From the NCBI RefSeq assembly GCF_000224145.3, contig NC_020168.2, forward strand, positions 4,313,480-4,377,479: 64,000 nt of DNA. The letters run 5' to 3'. This document shows, piece after piece, positions 31,760 through 42,578 of the stretch (position 1 is its first letter; the number at the start of each line of letters is the position of its first letter). The notes beneath the pieces are model-generated. The model did not search any database, was not told the DNA's origin, and saw only the letters and a program-made list of their open reading frames with translations. This stretch comes from Ciona intestinalis. Its lineage: Eukaryota > Chordata > Ascidiacea > Phlebobranchia > Cionidae. The translations under genes were made by a program, and so were the position numbers.

Positions 31760-34700
31760 TCATCTTCTTTCAAGACCTTTCTTTATCAATTCAAGGCATT
31801 CCGTTGCAGCAGTTTTAGCTTCCTTACAAAGCTGAAAATTAAGAAAGCCATGAGGTAGCCCTTTGAAGACATGGAGTTGATAATCGTGCCCAATATTCTG
31901 CAATCTTTTTGCCAACATAACTGAATCATCAAACAGTGGATCAAACTCACAACCCTGTATAGTAAACTAGAGTTAGTAAATCTAAAAAACAGGAAAACAT
32001 AAACAATGCTATTGATAATCACAGATTGCAAATTAAATTGTAAACTAGATTTACCTTTCAGATTTATAAAATATAAGATGCGTGCTTTTATTTGTAATGT
32101 TAATAGGATAAAAATAATCAATTGTAAGTGCCACTGTGTTGAGAGTAACCGTTTTGTATTTATACTGATCTATAAAATGCATGTGTCAAGTTTTTGGCAA
32201 GTGGCAAAACCTTTTGGTAGTATTTTAACAACACTAGCCTTACCACAATATCAGTATATGGCAATCCCCTGAGCAATTCATCAGGAGCTAATGCTGGAGA
32301 TATGTAAGCATTCTTCACCAATGGTGACCTGTGCATTTTGAAGGAATCGCCAGCAAACTTGCTCTTTAGTGGTTGGAAGTTTTGGGGCAACTTTAGATGG
32401 AAATCTAAACTAGGAGACTGGGCTGACGAACAAGAAGCTGGAGAAGCAAGTTCTGGACCATTTTGTTTATCTGAATTGTTATTCATAGTCAACATTTCAA
32501 CCTCACTATCCAGATCAATTAAAGGAGGTTGCTCTCCATTTTTAGGAGAAGTGTTGCCTTCTATATCGATAATTTCAAACTCATCATCCCACCATGTCTT
32601 TTCGATATTTGAACTGGAAGCACTGTTTGCTATTTTGGCAAAACCAGCACCTACGTCCTTTACAAAATTGGATAAAAGAGAAACATTCACAGGTTTGCTA
32701 GACGGGGACATAGGGCGTTCAGGAGTTGATAGCGAACCTTTTGAGCTCTCTGAACGTTTGATTTTCTCGATTTTAACCCCGGAATAAGCACCCAGGCAAC
32801 CAGATAAAATTCCAAGGGGTAGCAAAGGGTCCATCACCTGAAAAGATATTTACAGCTAAGAATTAGTGTTTCAAGCAACTAAATCTATAATTATATGGAA
32901 AGGTAAAGTTTTAATATTTTAAGTAATTGTGGTGTTTTATAAAATGAATCCGAACTGGATCATTTTACCTTGCATTGTTAAAAACAGCATCCCCTACAGC
33001 TATAGTCCTATAATGTGTTTTTTGTGGTGAAATAAAAGCGTCCTTTACTTGCAAGATTAACCCCATACAAATCCTCAGAACAACATATATCTACCTACCG
33101 ACATAAGTCTAGCCGGTGAAGCAGAGTAACGTACAATACAGGCTGGGTACATGGCAACCACTGTGTTTGGTACACGTATACCATACTGTGCTGCTCTCAT
33201 AGCAACAGACAAAACCAAGTTACCACCAGCAGAATCTCCAGCAAACACAATGTTTTCTGCAGTTGTTCCTGTTCAGAAATTAAAAACAAATTTATTTTAA
33301 GAATTATAAATTTAATATTTTAAGGGGTAAGATAGGGCTGAAAATTAAGAATGATAAATCACCTTATTATTTATAGAGAAGCACAAGTTTTTAAATATTC
33401 AATTAAATATTAAAAGTACAATTGGTGCATCATTTCCCTTTTAAACCAAATGATTTATTACATATTTGGTTGGTACATTAATAGGCGTATGACCTTTACC
33501 TTGACCTAAATGTGGCAGAGTTATTGACAACATTAATCCTGCCATACAAAGTGAATGAATGACTTGTACAAGCCATGTCAATATAAAACTATACAAGTAA
33601 ATAGGTAATACCTCTTTACAGCTAATAGGTTACTTCACACTGAATATAATATGAATTACCAGACTGTATGTGTCTTTGGTCATATATACTTACCTATAGT
33701 GTGTTTTTCATAATTATGGCAACATGAACTTAGATAAAGTTTTTTGCGTTCCTGCATGCTTAACATTAGCATTCAATACTCAAGAGGCTTATTTTAGCAT
33801 TGTGTACGCTAGTATGGATACGTAATCTAATTTACATAAGTTACATGCTATATTGCGACACAAATGATGTTAATAAATAAGAATTAAAATTATACACATA
33901 ACAGAAGACATATTTTAGTATATAAGCAAATATACAGCTAACAGAAAACACATTTTACTATTATAAACCTAGTTAAACACAAGTCTTACCAAGTAATTCT
34001 GCGTTATTCAGTGCCCATGCATAAGCAAAGAAACATTCCTCAAATGCTTCAGGAAATGGGGCTTCTGGGGCGAGACTATAGTCAACACTAAAGATTGGAC
34101 AATCCAAACTTTTTGACCACTGTCTGAGTATCATCTAAAACAAAGTGTATTTCAATACTTTGACATAAATTTACAGTAGGTCTAATCAATTCAATGCCAC
34201 TGTTATAAAATTTTGATTTAAGTTTCTCAAACTTTCTCCTAGTGACTAGTCTATAATGTACAACAGGCAGTTTCCTTTTGCCTGTTTTCTGTTTGGTCAA
34301 TATTATCAAAAACTTTATTAAAACAAATAGTCCACAGTTTATGTTTATACATATAATATTCAAGCTTGCACACCTAACACAATGATAGAAGAATATGCAA
34401 CAGAATACTCCAAACCAAAACTATAATCAAGAATGTTGGCTACTACCCTACTATAGTATGAAACAGAACACCTGTGTTATAACAACTGTCATTTTGCAGC
34501 CATGCAGGATAAAGAAGGTTACATTCATTCATATGACACCTACCTCATAAGATTTCGATGTAAGAGCAATGAATCCACCACCATGGCAGAAGAAGATAAG
34601 ATTTTTGGATCTCGGGTGAGTTTTCGCACGTTTGAAACCAACTTTTGATTTATCAAACCCAGTATCAGGTGAGCTGGGAGATTCACTTGAATTCTACAGT

Positions 34701-37700
34701 TGTTAAGCAGGTAATAGGAAGTTATCATAAATAATAAATTGATAAAGCAACCCTGAAAAAGAGGGCTGTAGGAGAAAAACAGTTTTAAAGTTGATTATGC
34801 CTGACAGTGACAGTTTGTTAAGTGAACATGTGAAATCATGAATTAAATATTAATAAAGGTATCATAGCTTAAAAACGAAATCTTGTTAAGACTTATTTTG
34901 TGCCTGGAAAGTTGGCAGTGGCCGTCTGTATGGTCAAGTGAATATAATTAAGCCAAAATACAGAGTTTGTATTAAATTGTTATGGTTTACTCCAAGCTAT
35001 TCAAACAAAATCACTATCCCGAAAAAGTGAAAATAAAAATACATTTCTTTAAACTGTTTTACACTTTCCTAGAAAAAAAATTAGAATTACAATTTTTACA
35101 AACTTTGAAGTATACCACTTGAAACACTTAGTAAACAGAAACAACATTAATGTGCATTAAAGTATTCACCTGACCCTCTCTATACACTGCAGATATAAGC
35201 CGAGCTTTTACAGGTTTTGCTGGACCTAAGGGTGAGATCCGACTTATTGGGATGTCCTTGTTTGGATCTCTTGCATCCGGAAGAGTGAAGGAAGACGGAG
35301 GGATTTTGAACTCACGATTCACTTGAACTGATTCTCCCACAAAGTTAGGGATGGCCTGGAACAATGGGATCATGTAAATTAGCCTATGCCTTATTGGTAA
35401 AAATAGGCAACTTTATAAAAATTAATAGGTGGGTAAACAATATGTTTTGTTTAGGAATAATACGCAGCTATATAAATAATACACTAAAAAAATGTTACAT
35501 AAAACCAAAAAAAAATGTGTATGTAAAATAGGCTAATCCATAAATAAAAGAAACAAATTACACATAATTAAAATTGTAATTAAGACAAATTTCCATCAAC
35601 TTTAACAAAATTGTTTTCCACATATCAGCAGATTTTCAAATTAAACCTGCGTCATACTGTTGTAGTCGACTCGGCAACATTTGCTTAGTCAAGTCATGTC
35701 ATAAACTTTGTTAGAACGACAATTGTTTTACGATGACTAAACTTTGTAACAGCCATTATATTACAACAACATTACAGTTTCCTCATACAATGATTAATAG
35801 AATGTTGGCAACAAACATTGTTACTTAGCAAGTGACCGCCCACCTTTATTAAGCCTTGTTCGGGCAAAGACCAGAAATTCTTAAAAAACTCAACATCAGC
35901 ACTATTATAAAGTTGCTCCAACTTTTCACCTCTTAATTCAGGTGACAATACATAACGACCTTAAAAAAAATAAAAGCATGTTAATTTTGCCTAAAGGAAC
36001 CTAATAAATTGAAATGTTTTTTTGTGACCTAAAATAAGGGCATTTTTGTAACTTTAAAAATTAGAGAAATGAGACATATTCATTTTAAAAGAGATATATT
36101 GTAAGTGTATAAAAGCACTCTAAATAATATGAAACGTTTTTTGAAATGACATTCCATATCAATACAAAGGTGTAACAGCATAGTGTAAGTGAAATAACAG
36201 ATGGTCATTAGGGATAATGGACATTCACAAACATTAAGTCAAGTAGGTGTCTATATAGAACTGTATCTGTTCATATCTATATATATAGGATTGTATCAAT
36301 AGTCTACAACGACATCTGACATAAATACAGTTATGCCAAAGTCAACAGCAAATTTGTCATAGTTCATATTGGCAGTATGAAGAGCAATAAATACCCGAGT
36401 TTAACGCTGACTTTAAGGTTTTCCATGCGCTTGCTTTATGTTTATGTACATCATTATATGAANNNNNNNNNNNNNNNNNNNNNNNNNNNNNNNNNNNNNN
36501 NNNNNNNNNNNNAGCATACAGTTATAGTCCTCTATCTATTTTCATGTTACGGCTTAGTTTTGTGTTNTGAATGTAGACGCCATATGGTTTATTTGTCCTA
36601 TAGATAAACCCAAAGTTAGTATAGACCAAGTTAGGAAACGGATTGTAAAACAACGAGTCTTGTTATCCATTGTCGCGCGTCTATGACGTCATAGTCGCCA
36701 CCATTACGGAGCCCACGGCATAGCATTTTATCATTGCTGGGTGCTGTTTTTCGTTTAAATATTGCGATTTTTGAAAAAACCAAGCACTTCTGCGCGTATT
36801 TTTTTATTGAACACTCGATCGATTAAAGAGTAAAAAAACAGAAAATATCAAGTTTACTAACCAAAAACATAAAAGGAAGTGTTTAAAATATAGAAATACA
36901 AACAAAAACGCATAACATTACCATAAACTGGTGTATCTATCTGCAGTTTTGCATGTAAATTGCCGTGATTTTACTTTTTGGCTCACAAACTTAACACGTA
37001 TACCGGGCAACGAAACTTAAGGTATCTTTGTAAAATTTGCCTAATATCGAAGTGACATTGAGGAAAACAATACTGAGTTACTATTTTTGGTCCTCTGCTT
37101 GAATTAGTAAGCTACCTTTTCTGCGTTCAGGGTCTTTATGAAATCGGAAAACGCGAACACCTTATCTGCTAGTACTTAAGCAGTTTTGAGCTGCATGCCC
37201 ACTCATGTTGGATTATACATGTATGTAGTAAAGAATGGCTCTGTAGATTCGTAGGTATGATCATATACTATTATGTAAACTAAGCTGATTGCTGCTAGTA
37301 TTAATCGCTAACGTAAAGTACCCTGTTAAACCACACTGTACGCCGAAAAGCAGTCAAAATATTAATTTACTCCACATTAATCCCTAGATTTAATATTATA
37401 TAAGAAGATTTATATTAGAAATTGTTTTTTTTTAAATGTTAAAACAACCGCTATACGTGTTTTCTAGCTTTGTATCGCTTACAAGAACTAAATGAACACA
37501 TGCCGACCATGCATTTGTATAGGCGATTCACGCTCTGTGGGCTCCGTAATGGCGGACACGAGCGCCGTTTCCTAACTTGGTCTATACTAACTTTGTGTTT
37601 CGCCATTATTTTTCCAAAATTAAAATCTTTTTAGCAAATTATGAATTTACCCAATGAAATCTTTTGCGATTGGTTCAATGTGCGTCAGATTTTCTTCAAT

Positions 37701-37814
37701 CCTCCTGAGATATTGTCGCAAAGTTGCTGAAGTTTGTGAGTCATTGTTCATAAAATGATCCAAACTTTCTTGTAATAGATCATACAAAGTCCGGTAAACT
37801 ATTTTGTTTGACAT
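31760..37814 (-). CDS. LIPE: Hormone-sensitive lipase (incomplete in this assembly)
   Basis: HSL hydrolyses diacylglycerol, triacylglycerol and cholesteryl or retinyl esters in the cytosol and on lipid droplets. Exons on the minus strand: 37651-37814 ([20 protein letters not shown]...), then a gap in the model, 35844-35959, 35170-35355, 34544-34693, 33990-34134, 33099-33268, 32244-32837, 31760-31954. The catalytic features are visible: oxyanion motif [31 protein letters not shown], nucleophile GDSAGGN, acid in [13 protein letters not shown] and histidine in LPHGFLNF. The 594-nt exon holds the insertion known as the regulatory module ([18 protein letters not shown] to [19 protein letters not shown]) and includes KIKRSES, a basic-Ser pattern suited to PKA. 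Exon 1 ends in phase 2 and the next recognised exon ([16 protein letters not shown]) begins in phase 1, so they cannot join directly. Roughly 200 N-terminal-domain residues known from vertebrates are missing between them. Confidence 0.95.
36463..36512. other. Assembly gap of 50 N
   Basis: A run of exactly 50 N, with a further single N at 36567. A round 50 suggests a placeholder, so the true length is unknown. It lies where the missing LIPE exons should be. Confidence 0.99.
36606..37600. mobile_element. Non-autonomous DNA transposon, about 995 bp, with long TIRs
   Basis: The outer 36 bases at each end are inverted copies with one mismatch (core AAGTTAGTATAGACCAAGTT, then AGGAAACGG). A second exact 16-bp inverted block, CCATTACGGAGCCCAC, lies at 36702-36717 and 37537-37552. 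I see no coding capacity. No clear target-site duplication is visible. It sits inside the LIPE intron after exon 1. Confidence 0.85.
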
Positions 37815-38823
37815 TTTTTATGTTCCATTTGAATTTAACACTTAATAAAATGAAAAACTAGTTAATGTTATGTATAAGTTTTATTTAAAAGTGATATATA
37901 TATATATATATTTATATATATATTCTATAACATACGGTACAAACTCAAGAATATTAAAACGCAGGTAATCCTTATACAGATACAAATAAATGTCATATGA
38001 TAAACGAATCGATCTCTTTGATGTCCGCATCCGGCTATATCAAATGTCACGAAAGTAAAAACATTACAAACGTAACCTAACATCCAGTTTGCTATTTATA
38101 AATATAAGATCTCTATGTGTTTTACAAATTCGATCATGCGTAAATTACGTCATTGTAAACAGTTACCCGAACGTTAAACAATACATACAGGTCCCAGACT
38201 TCATTACCGATCTCATACACTGATCGTAAAAGTTATAATCCAACGTGTTTGTACGTTTTGAACTGATCATTACTATTTGGTTACATTAGCAGAGAGCACT
38301 AGTTTGTATAATAATTTTAGATACAGTATTAATCACAGTCATTGGATATTATTAATTTCACACACGAAAGCGGCAGGTCAACCAAGTTTAATTAGATATT
38401 GTATTGTATATACAAGTCGCGAGTGTATGCACAGGAACTTCTGCGCCAGATTTCCGAACGAAAACAGGTATGTTAACGCTTTAACTTAAGTTATGTTACC
38501 AGAGCTGTAGGTTCTTACATGTGGTGTAATGAATGTTAACAATGGTGTTTTGTAAGGGGTTTAGTACCGAAGAGTATGAAATCGTTATTTTTTGTTAACT
38601 GTCATATGAAAGTATGAAACCCTGTATACTTTTCTGTGTATTAGCTAATAGCTATTTTGCTGCTTCAAATAATTTTATATGGTAAATCCCATATTTTTTA
38701 TTTTGGCATAATATTATGGTTTTTAAATTTAAGGTCTATTAAATATAGAAAAAACGCTTATTCTCTTATGGTTCTAGATATCTAACTTGAACGACTTTGT
38801 TCAAAACCAATCTCCAAATTAGC
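37815..38823. promoter_or_regulatory. LIPE/BAG1 divergent intergenic region
   Basis: About 1 kb between divergent start codons. It includes an alternating TA tract (about 37889-37925). TTCTAG at 38773-38778 is a possible trans-splice acceptor about 46 nt before the BAG1 ATG. No other gene is supported. Confidence 0.45.
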
Positions 38824-39390
38824 ATGAAGATCACACTCACTGTCGGAGCTACAAGGCATCCAGTTGAGATACCAGAAGATGCTACTGTTAAAGACTTGAT
38901 GCAAACTGTTGTCGAAAAATGTAAAATAACCCCAGAGAATCAGAAACTCATTCACAGGGGTGTCACAATCTCCAGTGATCCGGAAAAACTCTTAACGTCA
39001 TGCGATGTTAAATCCCGGAGCAGAGTGATGGTGATCGGGAAGAGATATGATGATGGAGAAGATGTTGCTCTTCACAACTTAGAAATGATTGAAAAAGATG
39101 TCCGGAGCGTGATGAGGACTTTTGACGAACTGCACGAACAAATCGACAGTATCATGAAAGGGTTTTTGGATGAGGAGCATAAGAACAAAGCTTTTAAACA
39201 GATCAAGAAGAAGTTGCTCACATCTTCCCATCTTCTGATGCAGAGTCTTGAAACGATGGATCAAATGGTCCTTGGTCCTGAGTTTTCAAATGCCAGAAGG
39301 ATCCGTAAAACTATGGTTGATAAAATTCAATCTGCGTTAACTAGTTGTGATAAGCTTGTTGCAATGGTCGATAAATTTATTGCTGTGTAA
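38824..39390 (+). CDS. BAG1: BAG family Hsp70 co-chaperone BAG1
   Basis: BAG1 is a nucleotide-exchange factor for Hsp70/Hsc70 and links it to the proteasome. The frame has an in-frame stop at 38788-38790, and 38824 is the first ATG, giving 188 residues without introns. Residues about 1-75 form a ubiquitin-like domain (MKITLTVGATRHPVEIPEDA, ENQKLIHRGVTI, SRVMVIGKRYDD). Residues about 85-185 form the BAG helical bundle (EKDVRSVMRTFDELHEQIDS, ... LLMQSLETMDQMVL, RRIRKTMVDKIQSALTSCDK). Vertebrate BAG1 short forms are similar in size and layout. No mitochondrial or nuclear N-terminal extension is present. Confidence 0.93.
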   Translation: MKITLTVGATRHPVEIPEDATVKDLMQTVVEKCKITPENQKLIHRGVTISSDPEKLLTSCDVKSRSRVMVIGKRYDDGEDVALHNLEMIEKDVRSVMRTFDELHEQIDSIMKGFLDEEHKNKAFKQIKKKLLTSSHLLMQSLETMDQMVLGPEFSNARRIRKTMVDKIQSALTSCDKLVAMVDKFIAV

Positions 39391-39978
39391 TATTGACTGG
39401 GCTTTTGTTAATATAAAATAATGAATGAAAGTCAGTTTTTGTTATTTATCACCGCATGGGGGCAAGTTCAGAAAAACGGAAAAGTACAACATAGGGTGCC
39501 AATTAAAACACCGTGCTCGTTTAGCGTAACGCCCACAGTGGTAGCAGCTTCAAGCCCCGAACCATCGATCCTATGGTAACGAGGAAGCGCGCTAAGCACG
39601 GCATAAAAGAAAACAGTTAGCTTACGTATTACAAAACGCCACGGCACAGTGTCAGTTATAAAAGTAAGATTTGTATCAACACGAAACTTTAGGTAGGTAG
39701 TAAAACTTAGAATACCGTTGTTTTACGTACATAAAAATGGTTTCTCGTACACGTTTTTGTGTCTTATTTGTTTTGCCGCAAGCTACACATGTAACATGTT
39801 CAAGAAAGAAAAATATCCGGGCACTTTGAAACCAAGGTGCTGTTACATTAGCGATTGCATTAGCCTATGTCTGATTATCCAACTATAGTGTACCATGAAC
39901 AAACATTAAGGGCGCGCTTTAACCATTAACCTGAATACTTATGGGGTCAGTGTTGCTATATGTTAGATACAAGTTAAC
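39391..39978. other. Intergenic, contains a SINE head fragment
   Basis: Between BAG1 and the dehydrogenase, on the same strand. Apart from the SINE-like piece at about 39528-39604 I see nothing. It should hold the dehydrogenase promoter. Confidence 0.5.
39528..39604 (-). mobile_element. tRNA-derived SINE, head fragment
   Basis: On the minus strand it reads TGCCGTGCTTAGCGCGCTTC (A-box-like), then ATGGTTCGGGGCTTGAAGC (B-box-like) and CTACCACTGTGGGCGT, resembling the head of the copies at 46.1, 52.7 and 62.0 kb. It is diverged. Confidence 0.55.
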
Positions 39979-41799
39979 ATGGATAAGTCCGACTTTGTTG
40001 CTAAAAACCAACCGCCATTGGACCAAGCCTTTACAAAGCGTCGATTCGATGGAAAAGTTGCTTTGGTTGCCGGTGGTGCATCGGGTATAGGTTTAGCTTC
40101 AGTAGAAAGGTTTGCAAGCGACGGAGCAAGCGTTGCTATTCTTGATATTAACCAGACTGCTGGAAAAGACGCTGAAGCTTATTTGAAAGGTCTTGGATAC
40201 AAAGTAAAGTTCTATTCAGTTGATGTCGAGAATCGAGATGAATGTTTTAAAGTAGCAGAGCAAGTGGCGAAGGACAACGATAACAGGATAGATTCGGTCG
40301 TGAACAATGCTGTTTACTTTGGTTCCAAGGGTAAAGAATATAATATTGTTATAATTTGACTGCGCCTGGCCCGACTGCAGGTATAGGCCGTGTGTATGTA
40401 CTAACACCTTTAACTTTTTTACAGCTTTGGAGGCGCGTAGAGAAGATTACGAAAAAAGCTTTAGCGTCAATGTAATTGGAACGTCTAATATCGTTCAGGC
40501 TTGCGTACCATTTATGCCACCAGGTAAAAGGTATTACATTTAAAACATTTTTTTAAATATTTATTATAAAATGGGATTAGCATCAATACGACAGGTTCAG
40601 CAGCCACGGTTTATTCGTTATATAGAATTTACCCCAGTGTATTTTTAAAAATAACAAATTTTAAGTCTAGATTTTACCGTTGCAGAGCAGTCAATTTTTC
40701 GAAAGGTAAATGCGAACCGTTTTAGCGTTATATACACGTTAGCATAATAAATACCATAGAAATAGGCAGTGTTACGGTGAGAATCTAGTTAGGGTCAGTA
40801 TTAAACGCTCTGGTGTTTATTAATTAGTGCTTAATTAGGTTCTGCGATCGTCAATATATCCAGCATAACAGCCACCAGAGCCCAACCCTGCAGGTGGACG
40901 TATGCAGCAACTAAGGGGGCAATCAAAACGATGACGAAGCATATGGCGCTCGATTTAGCGAAAAATGAAATTCGCGTAAATTCCGTTGGTCCTGGATGGA
41001 TATGGAGCCCAGAGGTGAATTATATATGAATGTTTTACACACTTTATATGAATGGCCTACTACGAATATCAAAGGTTCGTGGTACATAAAAAAAGAAATC
41101 AATGACTAAATGAATAAACGACACTTATTTATCCTATCGCGGCGCGAATCAAGTTCAGATTATACCACTGTAACTTTGCGGAAGATTGTTTTCAGTTTTA
41201 TTCAAAACCAAAAAGGCTACGAACACTGTGCTTCAAATAATAGTGTAGAAGATATTTACACGTATGATTTTCTGATTAGATGGCAAAAGCATCGCCAGAC
41301 GGAACTATGGAAGCAATGCGATCCTCAGTCGATAAATTTCAAATGGTGAATAGAGTCGGGAAAACGAGCGAAGTAGCTTCAGTAATAGTGTTTCTATGCA
41401 GCAGGTAATAACCTTTATATTTTACCAATCCCGATCGATTTTTAAACAATTAACAACGGTCTGTGGAAGTCGTGAGGATACGGTTTTATAATTCTTTAAA
41501 TGTGCTTTGTTTACTACCAAATGGGACGAGAAAATAGAACGAAAATGTGTCCTATCTGCCCCACCGTGCATTCTATAATAAGCTGACACGGGGTGTATAA
41601 AACACAACACCCGTGTTATAAAAATTTCCATTGCTCCGTTGATGATACAACTTAATCCTATTCTTTGAGATTATGTCACTTTTACAGAGATGCCGCTTTT
41701 GTTACTGGAACAAGTTACAAGGTTGATGGAGGTTACTGCGCTATGGGGCCAGAGAGAACCGGATCGAACGAGCTTTTTGCCACAACGAAGACTAAATAA
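39979..41799 (+). CDS. Classical short-chain dehydrogenase/reductase
   Basis: An NAD(P)-dependent oxidoreductase of the classical SDR fold; the substrate cannot be inferred. Five exons, 39979-40330, 40425-40523, 40839-41014, 41280-41404 and 41688-41799, join in phase to 287 codons. Visible motifs: cofactor loop GGASGIG (residues about 36-42), DI after beta 2 (AILDINQ), DSVVNNAV in place of the usual NNAG, catalytic Ser in IVNISSITATR, catalytic YxxxK in TYAATKGAI, VNSVGPGW after beta 6, and C-terminal VTGTSYKVDGGY. The fold is complete. Overall it resembles bacterial-type 3-oxoacyl-reductase-like SDRs common in invertebrates; specificity is open. A polyadenylation signal lies 36 nt after the stop. 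Confidence 0.9.
41428..41574 (+). mobile_element. MITE copy F (left end lost or diverged)
   Basis: In intron 4 of the dehydrogenase. The core GTGGAAGTCGTGAGGATACG and the right part TTTACTACCAAATGGGACGA are well kept. The outer left TIR is not recognisable. Confidence 0.8.
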
Positions 41800-42578
41800 G
41801 TAATAAGGGAATTATGGCCAATTGAATTATACCCAATAAAATTCTTTATAACGTGTTTTTTTTAATGGGCGTATTACGTTAAAATTAATTCACACACCTG
41901 TAGCTTCTTCATTCTTGCAGTTGTTTAAATTAACCAATTAAATTGCATCAATGAAAAAGTTCTTTCAATACACTTGCCAATAACTATGGTGCATTTTTTC
42001 ATGAGCACCAGAAACCTAGCCTATGGACGTCACATATTCATTGCCACTTCAAAGTCTATTCTTAAGCACCAGACATACGACAGCAACAGTATCTAAACAC
42101 CTGCGTCCACTGCCAACTGATTAACATAGAGCTATCTTTGATACACTACCCAGAACTTTAATGTGTTCAACAAAATTTCGGTTCTTTTTTCAGAATAATT
42201 TGGAAAGCTTGTTACTTTATTAAATGACAAAGAATGGCAGTTGGGTAGAACTGTGGAAAAAAACCAAGAACCAGTAGATTATTGATCCATCTATCTTATG
42301 TATGCTTAACATTTTATTTCCTGTTGTTTGGATGAAATGAAACTTGAATTGATGTTGGTTTGAGAAAATAAACTCCTGCGGGTAAAATTGGACTATAATA
42401 ATGAAAATGACACAACATTTTATCTAATTTGTTATAATACTTGCCACTTAATCCTTTCACCAATAATGCAAAAGAAAATTAGCAGAAGTAACCAAACAGT
42501 TTATATTTTAATATAAGTTAGGTAGGTAATACGGCTTAAATTTTCCGGACATTACCTCAAAATATATAGCTAAACATG
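41800..42578. other. Convergent 3' region of the SDR gene and MSH6
   Basis: No gene is seen. AATAAA at 41835-41840 serves the plus-strand gene. Minus-strand AATAAA near 42313-42318 is a candidate for MSH6. Confidence 0.55.
41835..41840 (+). terminator. Polyadenylation signal of the SDR gene
   Basis: AATAAA 36 nt after the stop codon. Confidence 0.6.

Noticed and set aside
32338-32787. 149-residue plus-strand frame
   Set aside because: Antisense of the large LIPE exon, whose minus-strand frame is clearly conserved.
41110-41349. 79-residue frame in the dehydrogenase
   Set aside because: It covers an intron and the start of exon 4 in the wrong frame.
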